From NCBI GenBank assembly GCA_012841005.1, contig DUVO01000053.1:1-6137 (forward strand): DNA of 6,137 nt, written 5' to 3'. Within the stretch, counting starts at the first letter, position 1. Every line of letters begins with the position of its first letter. The position numbers and the translations under genes are program-made. This document shows positions 1 through 4,992 of this stretch, piece by piece. The stretch comes from Bacillota bacterium (GTDB lineage: Bacteria; Bacillota; DTU030). Under the pieces are notes generated by a model. It searched no databases and had not been told where the DNA came from. It saw nothing but the letters and a program-made list of their open reading frames with translations.

Positions 1-237
1 GGTGGCGGCAGCCGCCGCCCCGGCAACGGTATTCGGAATATCATGGAGTTTCAGGTCCAGAAAAACCCTGGCCCCCATTTCCTTCAGGGAATCAACAACA
101 GCTTCCCCCGCGGCGGTAAATAGTTCCAGGCCCACTTTAAACCAGGTTGCCTCGGGCCACACTTTCCCGGCCAGGGTCAGGGCCTCTTCCCGGGAGGGAA
201 AATCCAGGGCAACTATGAGTTGTTCCCGGTTTGGCAT
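1..237 (-). CDS. pyrF: Orotidine 5'-phosphate decarboxylase, N-terminal part (cut by window edge)
   Basis: This enzyme decarboxylates OMP to UMP, the last step of de novo pyrimidine synthesis, in the cytoplasm. The first 79 codons are present and the rest lies beyond the left edge. The start opens [20 protein letters not shown], where D11 sits in the conserved beta-1 'ALD' strand. K34 in 'WFKVG' matches the substrate-binding Lys. Residues 61-70, [10 protein letters not shown], are the family's signature with the catalytic D-x-K-x-x-D charge network (D61, K63, D66). The ATG at 237-235 is well supported by an AAGGAGG ribosome site about 8 bases upstream. The gene has its own promoter and PyrR-type attenuator (488-516 and 341-466). 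I see no frameshift or missing residue in the visible part. Family assignment is very secure. Confidence 0.97.
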   Translation of the reverse strand, partial: MPNREQLIVALDFPSREEALTLAGKVWPEATWFKVGLELFTAAGEAVVDSLKEMGARVFLDLKLHDIPNTVAGAAAAAT

Positions 238-340
238 AGTCCACTCCTCCTTTTTCTTCTCTAGTACCCAAAAAATAACCTGAGCTATCGACAGAGGGTT
301 CTATACATTGCAGTAGTTTACCCCTTCCCAGTCCGCCCAT

Positions 341-379
341 TTCATAAAACAAGCCTTCCCGCTGCCAAACGAGAAGGCT
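341..379 (-). terminator. Intrinsic terminator of the pyrF attenuator
   Basis: On the minus strand the arm AGCCTTCTCG (379-370) pairs over 10 bases, with one G-U, with CGGGAAGGCT (361-352) around an 8-base loop. It is followed by the T-rich run TGTTTTAT. It lies inside the pyrF leader, about 105 bases before the start codon, as expected for transcription attenuation. Its downstream arm CGGGAAGG repeats exactly the bases at 440-433 in the 3' side of the PyrR loop. The two copies can therefore compete for the CCTTCTCG arm. Because no other terminator follows the moaD-like gene, this hairpin may also end upstream transcripts (inference). Confidence 0.85.
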
Positions 380-430
380 GATAAAACATTTCCGGGAACC
401 GGGAGTTAAACCTCCCCTCTTCCCCATCGT

Positions 431-466
431 ATCCTTCCCGGCCTCACGGGACCGTCTTTAAAGGAG
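431..466 (-). promoter_or_regulatory. PyrR-binding RNA loop (anti-antiterminator) of the pyr attenuator
   Basis: The minus-strand RNA contains GGUCCCGUGAGGCC (453-440). It matches the PyrR loop consensus ARUCCNGNGAGGYU at all positions except the first and last. It is flanked by UCCUUUAAAGAC upstream and GGGAAGGA downstream. These can form a lower stem (UCCUU with AAGGA), a purine-rich internal bulge and an upper stem closing the CCGUGA loop, as in Bacillus PyrR sites. Known mechanism: PyrR with UMP stabilises this loop and lets the terminator at 341-379 form. Without PyrR, CGGGAAGG (440-433) can pair with CCTTCTCG (377-370) and block the terminator. CCGGGAA (441-435) can also pair with TTCCCGG (398-392), enclosing a small GGGAG/CTCCC hairpin (401-416). 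Confidence 0.88.
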
Positions 467-487
467 TCCAATTCACTTTTCCTGGTT

Positions 488-516
488 AGTCTAGCAGAAA
501 AAGACCGACCTGTCAA
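488..516 (-). promoter_or_regulatory. Sigma-A-type promoter for pyrF
   Basis: The minus strand shows a perfect -35 box TTGACA (516-511), a 17-base spacer and a -10 box TAGACT (493-488; four of six consensus bases). Transcription would start near position 481, about 15 bases before the PyrR loop. The promoter begins only 22 bases after the stop codon of the moaD-like gene, with no terminator between, so read-through from upstream into the pyr leader is possible. Confidence 0.85.
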
Positions 517-538
517 TTGCTGCCGCATCCATATTTCT

Positions 539-787
539 TTATCCACCTGCAACGGCGGGAATGATCTTAATAGTCCCCGCGGAAGCCGTGAGCTGCCCTT
601 CCCTGGGGGTAACCAGTCCGTTAACCAGTACCAAAAGCCCGTCGGTATCCCCCAGTTGGGGGTAGGCAGCGGCAAACCCTTCCAAAAACCGGCCCACGGT
701 AATCCCCTCCGGCACCCGGAAGGTAATCTTGTCCTGCCCCACTTGGCGGTCAAAGGGAGGATAGAGGATCACCTGCAGCTCCAGCAT
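539..787 (-). CDS. MoaD/ThiS-like ubiquitin-fold protein with C-terminal Gly-Gly
   Basis: This is an 82-residue protein of the MoaD/ThiS beta-grasp class. These small proteins carry sulfur as a C-terminal thiocarboxylate, for molybdopterin or thiazole synthesis or for tungsten/molybdenum enzymes. Supporting features are the length, the VLVNG strand-turn (residues 53-57), the 'GTIKIIPAVAGG' end that matches the MoaD pattern, and the free C-terminal GG needed for adenylation by an E1-like enzyme. It has no Cys. The ATG start is preceded by GGAAGGA at about 11 bases. It is the last gene of the ubiX-lpdD-like string and lies just before the pyrF promoter. No moaE, moeB/thiF or tungsten-enzyme gene is visible, so the partner is unknown. 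MoaD versus a ThiS-like carrier for another pathway cannot be decided here. Confidence 0.85.
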   Translation of the reverse strand: MLELQVILYPPFDRQVGQDKITFRVPEGITVGRFLEGFAAAYPQLGDTDGLLVLVNGLVTPREGQLTASAGTIKIIPAVAGG

Positions 788-1011
788 ATACTCTCACATC
801 CTTCCGGGTAGCTGCTTTCCCTCAAGAAGCAAAGGATTCCAGGTCCAATTGACTCAGAACCCCACGATCCGGCCATCCGGTTTTCCTGTTCCACCGGCCC
901 AGCCGCAATAACGGTTCCGCCCTCTGTCCCGTTCTTTCCCGCTGCGACCCCTTCCCCCATGGGGGTACAGCCGCAACCGCCGCGGAAGGCTGTCTGCGGC
1001 AACTCCATCAT
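769..1011 (-). CDS. Doubtful small Cys-containing ORF between the LpdD-like and MoaD-like genes
   Basis: An 80-codon frame fills the gap between two real genes. Its ATG overlaps the stop of the LpdD-like gene as ATGA, an AGGAG lies about 10 bases upstream, and its end overlaps the moaD-like start by 19 bases. This coupling is typical of operon genes. By my hand count about two thirds of its codons end in G or C, like the neighbours. The product is Gly-rich with a GGCGC cluster near residue 12 and two further Cys near the end (CWSC). I recognise no family, and such a frame could stay open by chance over this length. It is listed as a candidate because otherwise about 220 bases inside a compact operon would be unexplained. 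Confidence 0.35.
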   Translation of the reverse strand: MMELPQTAFRGGCGCTPMGEGVAAGKNGTEGGTVIAAGPVEQENRMAGSWGSESIGPGILCFLRESSYPEGCESICWSCR

Positions 1012-1403
1012 TTGCTGTCGGCTCCTGCCAGTTCTTCAACCCAATGGGGCAATTGGCGGCAGGCCTCTTCGTTGAGGCTCAGGATCGTCTTGAGCCCAGC
1101 GACAGGCAAATTGTCGAAGTGAATCCCCGCCACCACAACGGCCGGCCGGCCGCTGATCAGGCAGAGGGCCTCGGCCAGGGGCATGGCTACACCATCATCC
1201 TTATGTCCCGTTACGTTTAGAACCGACAGGGTGGTGCTGGCCCTGGCCGGGTCCGCCAAACTGGGGCGGGGAAGGGCCAGGACAATACTGCCCACATGCT
1301 CCTCCCCTCCCCCTACAACCAGGCTGTAATCATCGCCCAGCCTTGTCAGTTGATAATGCAGGACATATTCCCCCTTCTGCAGCCGCTTATGCAGGGTCTG
1401 CAC
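1008..1403 (-). CDS. LpdD-like small protein, probable prenyl-FMN/UbiD accessory factor
   Basis: This is a 131-residue cytoplasmic protein with no signal peptide or membrane segment. Its position directly behind ubiX and its motifs NVTGHKDD (63-70) and VVVAGIHFDNL (89-99) make me assign it to the LpdD-like family. That family is known from gallate decarboxylase gene sets (LpdB/LpdC/LpdD) and is described as a prenyl-flavin chaperone. This rests on memory of the family, not on a search. An ATG at 1448 keeps the frame open further upstream. I chose the GTG at 1403 because AAGGAGG stands 8 bases before it, while the longer version would overlap ubiX by 62 bases. The chosen start still overlaps ubiX by 17 bases, implying translational coupling. 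Likely role: help UbiX hand over or mature the cofactor in UbiD (inference). Confidence 0.8.
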   Translation of the reverse strand: MQTLHKRLQKGEYVLHYQLTRLGDDYSLVVGGGEEHVGSIVLALPRPSLADPARASTTLSVLNVTGHKDDGVAMPLAEALCLISGRPAVVVAGIHFDNLPVAGLKTILSLNEEACRQLPHWVEELAGADSK

Positions 1404-1983
1404 CGTTTTCGCCTCCTTCGCTACCCCAGCGTTTAAACAACCCGTCATTGGCTATCCCCACACTGTCCAGGAGACGGCCCACAGTGTGTTCAACCAGATC
1501 ATCTATGGTCTGGGGACGGTTGTAAAAGGCCGGGACCGGAGGCATGATGACCGCCCCGGCTCGGGATAATTTCAGCATATTCTCCAGGTGAATCATGTTT
1601 AAGGGTGTCTCCCGGGTCAGAAGGAGCAGGGGCCTCCTCTCCTTGAGACACACGTCGGCAGCCCGGACCATCAGGTTCTCGGTATAGCCAGTGGCAATCC
1701 CGGCCAGGGTCTTCATACTACAGGGGGCTATTATCATGCCCCCCGTCCGGAAAGAGCCGCTGGAAACGGGAGCCCCTAAATCGTTGTTGTCCAGGACCCG
1801 ATAGGCCAGGGAACGGACATAATCTGGAGCATAATCTGTCTCAATGCGGATGGTTTCTTCCGCCCACCGGGTCATAATCAGATAGGTCTCTACCCCATAT
1901 TTCTTAAGGGCTTCCAAAAGGCGTATACCATAAATCGCCCCTGAGGCACCGGTTATTCCAACCACTAAACGCACCAACGCCAC
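1387..1983 (-). CDS. ubiX: UbiX/Pad1-family flavin prenyltransferase
   Basis: UbiX joins a dimethylallyl group to FMN to make prenyl-FMN, the cofactor of UbiD decarboxylases; it acts as a cytoplasmic dodecamer. The protein has 198 residues, the usual length. It shows the FMN-binding N-terminus VVGITGASGAIYG (7-19), 'SGSFRTGGMIIAPCSMKTLAGIA' (75-97), and 'RAADVCLKERRPLLLLTRETPLN' (107-129) with the conserved Arg of LTRETP. 'MPPVPAFYNRP' (147-157) supplies the conserved Tyr. The C-terminal tail after residue 178 is variable. The start is uncertain: GTG at 1983 gives MALVRLVVG, while TTG at 1977 or GTG at 1974 would also keep the whole domain, and no strong ribosome site decides. It starts 11 bases after the pyrD remnant and overlaps the LpdD-like gene by 17 bases. 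Confidence 0.95.
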   Translation of the reverse strand: MALVRLVVGITGASGAIYGIRLLEALKKYGVETYLIMTRWAEETIRIETDYAPDYVRSLAYRVLDNNDLGAPVSSGSFRTGGMIIAPCSMKTLAGIATGYTENLMVRAADVCLKERRPLLLLTRETPLNMIHLENMLKLSRAGAVIMPPVPAFYNRPQTIDDLVEHTVGRLLDSVGIANDGLFKRWGSEGGENGADPA

Positions 1984-1994
1984 CCCATTTCTGC

Positions 1995-2715
1995 TTATTC
2001 CTCCACCATTGCTCCCTGCACTTCCTTGATATCCTGGAGGCCGTGGCGTACCAGGTAATCCTCCAGACCTGTTATGACATTTATTGCTGCTTCCGGATCC
2101 ACGAAATTACCCGTCCCGATACCGACGGCACTGGCCCCTGCCAGGGGAAATTCCAGGGCATCGGCGGCAGTGAAAATACCACCCACCCCTATGACCGGCA
2201 GTTGGGTAACCTGGACAAGCTCCCAAACCCGGTGGAGGGCCAGGGGTTTAATAGCCGGAACCGACAACCCGCCCCGGGGGGTTCCCAACCGGGAGCGGCG
2301 GGTTTCCGGATCTAAGGCCATGGCTCAATAGCTATTGCTCACCGTCAGAGCCGCTGCTCCTTCAGCCTCCACAGTACGGGCTATCTCGGCCGGGTCACCG
2401 GCATCGGGCGACAGTTTGACCCAAACTGGAACAGCGGCCTCTTCCCGGACGGCAGCTACAACGGAACCGGCCCAGTCCCGGTATCCCCCGGCTCCCAATT
2501 CCCGGTAGTGCCGCCAGGAGATGTATAAATTAACCTCCAGGGCACTGATTTTCGGCAGGGCCGAAAGCTCCCTGGCCAGAGTGCGGAATTCCTCAATACT
2601 TTCACCATAAATGCTGGCAATGAGAGGAGTATCCAGCTTTGCCAGATTAGGATAAAATCTTGCAATAAATCCATGCTAAGTCCTTGCAAGGCCCGGGAAC
2701 AATCCAGCCTTATTC
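1995..2715 (-). pseudogene. pyrD: Decayed, 5'-truncated dihydroorotate dehydrogenase (pyrD) remnant
   Basis: This is a remnant of an FMN-dependent dihydroorotate dehydrogenase, most like class 1B. Reading one minus-strand frame gives 'RFYPNLAKLDTPLIASIYGE' from about 2660, then 'AVPVWVKLSPDAGDPAEIA' and 'MALDPETRRSRLGTPRGGL' (2321 on). 'PVIGVGGI' and 'GIGTGNFVDPEAAI' follow, with a normal C-terminus at TAA 1997-1995. Damage: in-frame TAG at 2678-2676; TGA at 2327-2325 in 'NSY*AMALDPE', where CGA (Arg) to TGA is a likely single change; and the first 70 or so codons missing, with the lrp stop only about 20 bases upstream. The catalytic Cys loop (N-x-S-C-P-N) reads NLYISWRHY, so Cys is lost. The region before 2680 is scrambled and the upstream limit is approximate. 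The open part from 2321 could be translated as a 108-residue fragment but would not be an enzyme. Confidence 0.88.
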
Positions 2716-2733
2716 CACTCCCTTTAGTTCCGG

Positions 2734-3204
2734 TCAGCCGGTGATCTTGATGCCCGCATATCGGACCTTCAATGACCGGAGCAGGATCTCACATTTAACC
2801 TTTACTACACCCCGTAGGGAATAAATATTTGCCGCCATAAAACGGTGTAAGTGATCAATGTCCTCGAACAAGGCATGGATGTGAAGCTTACTGCTCCCCG
2901 ATACCTCGTGCACCCTGAAGACGGGTTCCTCATTGATAATCTTCTCGGTAATGGTGGCCAGGCTGTAGGGTTCCACCTCCAATTCGATCAGGGCTGAGAT
3001 ATGGTACCCTACCTTGCGGGGATCGACAACCACGCTAAACTTTTCGATCACCCCCCGCTCCACCAGGGACTGAACCCTCTCCCGGGCCGCTACCCGGGAA
3101 AGATTGACCCGTCGGCCTAATTCGGCAAAGGATATCCGGGCATCCTCTGTCAGGATAGCGAGGATTTGGTTGTCAATTTCATCTAAATTGGGAAAGAAAG
3201 CCAC
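2734..3204 (-). CDS. Lrp/AsnC-family transcriptional regulator
   Basis: This is a 156-residue DNA-binding regulator. Residues 7-58 form the AsnC-type helix-turn-helix domain ('LDEIDNQILAILTEDARISF', then 'ELGRRVNLSRVAARERVQSL' and 'GVIEKF'). Residues about 70-150 form the C-terminal ligand-binding/oligomerisation (RAM) domain. The usual G-D/Y-x-D turn of that domain reads 'VSGSSKLHIHALFED' (101-115), so the effector pocket may differ from amino-acid-sensing members. An upstream GTG at 3219 is also in frame. I prefer GTG 3204 because GGGAGG stands 7 bases before it. The gene follows the ubiD terminator and precedes the pyrD remnant. By position it probably controls ubiD and the ubiX string and possibly itself; a palindrome at 3305-3319 is a candidate site. 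The effector is unknown. Confidence 0.93.
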   Translation of the reverse strand: MAFFPNLDEIDNQILAILTEDARISFAELGRRVNLSRVAARERVQSLVERGVIEKFSVVVDPRKVGYHISALIELEVEPYSLATITEKIINEEPVFRVHEVSGSSKLHIHALFEDIDHLHRFMAANIYSLRGVVKVKCEILLRSLKVRYAGIKITG

Positions 3205-3304
3205 CCTTATCCCTCCCACTGGTATAATATTTTTTTACCGATTTCCGCCCTTTTCTTTCCGTTGTTATTTACATTCGTCACTGGTTGGCCGATTCCTCCT
3301 AGCA

Positions 3305-3319
3305 AATGATAGTATCATT
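3305..3319. promoter_or_regulatory. Perfect 15-bp palindrome upstream of lrp, candidate operator
   Basis: AATGATAGTATCATT is a perfect inverted repeat of 7-base arms around one central base, about 100 bases before the chosen lrp start. Lrp/AsnC proteins often bind such short imperfect palindromes near their own gene, so autoregulation is a reasonable inference. The half-site ATGATAGT occurs again on the minus strand upstream of ubiD (4939-4932). No convincing sigma-A promoter was found between here and lrp, only AT-rich TATTAT near 3226. Confidence 0.5.
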
Positions 3320-3365
3320 CCCTCCGTTGGATAAAGATAGCCAAAAACTACAGCTGTTTGCCAGG

Positions 3366-3425
3366 AAAAAAGGGTGTCTCCGGGCATGAGGTCCAGCAAG
3401 GTCCCCTCCGCACCGCAAGACACCC
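3366..3425 (-). terminator. Rho-independent terminator after ubiD
   Basis: On the minus strand GGGTGTCT (3425-3418) pairs perfectly with AGACACCC (3379-3372). A run of six T (3371-3366) follows at once. The 38-base interior is GC-rich and can form further local pairs. It stands about 65 bases after the ubiD stop and separates ubiD transcripts from the lrp-ubiX string. The rest of the 285-base gap (3205-3489) holds the palindrome at 3305-3319 and no supported gene. Confidence 0.85.
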
Positions 3426-3489
3426 GCACTCTGGGCATACATTTATTGAATCCTGGACGGTAGCTTTTTCCCCAATGGTAGGTTTGGCC

Positions 3490-4866
3490 TTAATTCCCCT
3501 TCATATAGTTCATCAGCATTTCGGTAATATAAGGTTCGTCCTGCCCCGGGGTGTAGACCCGGGCATATTCCTCTCTCTTGCCCAGGGGGGCTGTGGCATC
3601 GATCCCCATCTTCGAACTGGAGCGGGGGGCCGGGGCCGAGGGGTCGAGGGTGGGGCTGTACATGGTGGGCAGGATGATGACATCCCTTTCTGCCTGTACC
3701 CTGGTATTGACGGCCCATTCTACTTCCAGGGGATTGTAAATATCAATATCTTCATCGACGACGATTACCAGTTTTGCCCCGATATTGGCTGCCAATAGGG
3801 CAGTAATGATATTGCGTGGCTCGTATTCATGGCGCTTTTTAATGGAGACAACCAAATGATGGCGGGAGGTGCCGCCGGGAGTCATCCGGATATCCTTGAT
3901 ATCAGGACAAATCTTATAAGCCTCCTGGTAGGCGATGGCCGTCGCCGCCAGGTCCATCATCCAGTGGTTTTCTGTCATAGGCATCCCCGTGAGAACATTC
4001 TGGTAGATGGGTTTTTGCCGCATGGTAATGGCAGTTACCTCCAACACCGGGGCCTGCCGGACCCAGCTATAGGTTCCCGGGTATTCCCCGAAGGGACCAT
4101 CGTCCGCCCGGCGGTGGGGAATAGTCCGCCCTTCGATGACAATCTCCGCCGTAGCCGGAACTTCTACATCTATGGTTTCACATTTCACCAGTTCGACGGG
4201 TTCTCCCCGCATACCCCCGGCGATATACATTTCGTCAGTACCCAGGGGCGGGCGGCACTGGGAAGCAATAGCCGTTGCCGGTTCCACTCCGATGGCGGTA
4301 GCAATCTCCGTGGGCTGATCATTATCTTCATACCGCGAGATAATTATCCCCAACTGCCGCCCCATGGGAGCGTAGACTGTCAGATGGTTTCGGTCCAAAA
4401 GGAGCATCCGGTGCATGGAACAGTTCCGCGCCCCGGATACCGGATCCCTGGCGATTTGAATCCCGCCGGTTATATAGGGTCCCGCATCCTTTTCAAAGTT
4501 GGTGATTATGGGAAGTTTAAAAAGGTCAATATCATCGCCCTTCCAGACAACTTCCTTTACCGGTCCGTCGGCCACCAGTTTTGGCTCCAGCAGCTGTTTT
4601 TCCTTTTTAATATATTCCTGGAGGAGGTTGTCCTCATTCAGCCCCAAGGCCTGGGCAATGCGTCGGCGCGCCCCATAGAGACCGCCAAGAACCGGCATCT
4701 CGTAGCCCTTGACGTTGGTAAACAAGAGAGCCGGCCCATCCAAATCAGAGGTTTTCCGAGAAAAGGCAGCAATTTCGTATTCCGTTGAAACCTCCCGGTC
4801 AACAACAAAAAGATCACGGCGTTCCTTGAGATAATCTAAGAATTCCCTCAGGTCTTTAAAAGCCAC
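3490..4866 (-). CDS. ubiD: UbiD-family prenyl-FMN-dependent (de)carboxylase
   Basis: This 458-residue cytoplasmic enzyme reversibly decarboxylates aromatic or alpha,beta-unsaturated acids using prenyl-FMN made by UbiX. Order of parts: N-terminal domain (1-115), prFMN-binding barrel (about 120-300), C-terminal oligomerisation domain (about 310-458). Landmarks are 'GARNCSMHRM' (145-154), 'RGEPVELVK' (220-228), 'VPATAEIVIEG' (236-246) and 'DGPFGEYPG' (256-264). Counting without gaps from N148, the residues matching Aspergillus Fdc1 R173, H191, E277 and E282 are R153, Q171, D256 and E261; E212 matches E233 with a one-residue offset. The metal-ligand His is therefore Gln and one catalytic Glu is Asp. 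The GTG start at 4866 has GGAGG 7 bases upstream. It has its own candidate promoter and a terminator. The substrate cannot be read from sequence; an aromatic acid is likely from context. Confidence 0.95.
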   Translation of the reverse strand: MAFKDLREFLDYLKERRDLFVVDREVSTEYEIAAFSRKTSDLDGPALLFTNVKGYEMPVLGGLYGARRRIAQALGLNEDNLLQEYIKKEKQLLEPKLVADGPVKEVVWKGDDIDLFKLPIITNFEKDAGPYITGGIQIARDPVSGARNCSMHRMLLLDRNHLTVYAPMGRQLGIIISRYEDNDQPTEIATAIGVEPATAIASQCRPPLGTDEMYIAGGMRGEPVELVKCETIDVEVPATAEIVIEGRTIPHRRADDGPFGEYPGTYSWVRQAPVLEVTAITMRQKPIYQNVLTGMPMTENHWMMDLAATAIAYQEAYKICPDIKDIRMTPGGTSRHHLVVSIKKRHEYEPRNIITALLAANIGAKLVIVVDEDIDIYNPLEVEWAVNTRVQAERDVIILPTMYSPTLDPSAPAPRSSSKMGIDATAPLGKREEYARVYTPGQDEPYITEMLMNYMKGN

Positions 4867-4931
4867 TTTTTTCCCTCCTATTTCCTGTTCGCCATCATTT
4901 TTTGTGGTATTGGTAATAGAGCTTTGGACCC

Positions 4932-4959
4932 ACTATCATCCTTTTTAAGATACTGCCAA
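4932..4959 (-). promoter_or_regulatory. Candidate ubiD promoter
   Basis: The minus strand has TTGGCA (4959-4954; five of six bases of the -35 consensus), a 16-base spacer and GATAGT (4937-4932; four of six of the -10). The -10 lies in ATGATAGT, the half-site also found in the palindrome before lrp, and the -35 forms the loop of the GATACT/AGTATC inverted repeat. A regulator binding either element would block polymerase. This is a modest match and is offered as a candidate. Confidence 0.45.
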
Positions 4960-4964
4960 GTATC
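4949..4964. repeat. Inverted repeat GATACT-N4-AGTATC between the TRAP gene and ubiD
   Basis: A perfect 6-base inverted repeat around a 4-base centre lies about 85 bases before the ubiD start and 29 bases after the TRAP stop. On the minus strand it is followed by TTAAAAAGG, not a T run, so it is a poor terminator. The AGTATC arm also occurs in the palindrome at 3305-3319. It covers the candidate -35 box of ubiD, so an operator role fits better than termination. The rest of the 126-base gap shows nothing else. Confidence 0.45.
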
Positions 4965-4992
4965 CCCGGAAAAAGAAATTAGCCTCTGTAAA

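Noticed and set aside
137..427. Minus-strand frame of 96 codons covering the pyrF leader
   Set aside because: It overlaps the attenuator hairpins and the start of pyrF in another frame, and has no family-like sequence.
1404..1448. Longer N-terminus of the LpdD-like protein from ATG 1448
   Set aside because: The extra 15 residues lie wholly within ubiX and the strong AAGGAGG site is placed for GTG 1403 instead.
2325..2327. In-frame TGA in the pyrD remnant as a selenocysteine codon
   Set aside because: The normal residue there is not redox active, a second in-frame stop (TAG 2678-2676) lies upstream, the 5' end and the catalytic Cys are lost, and no clear SECIS hairpin follows. Plain decay explains it better.
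2456..2689. Minus-strand frame of 77 codons upstream of the pyrD fragment
   Set aside because: It is the alternative frame of the pyrD remnant; the homologous residues are in the neighbouring frame.
3829..4788. Long plus-strand open frame opposite ubiD
   Set aside because: It lies wholly antisense to a clear UbiD gene, and its translation is low-complexity shadow sequence rich in His, Gly and Pro with no recognisable domain.
4949..4964. GATACT/AGTATC hairpin as terminator of the TRAP gene
   Set aside because: The stem is short and AT-rich, and the following minus-strand bases are TTAAAAAGG, not a T run.
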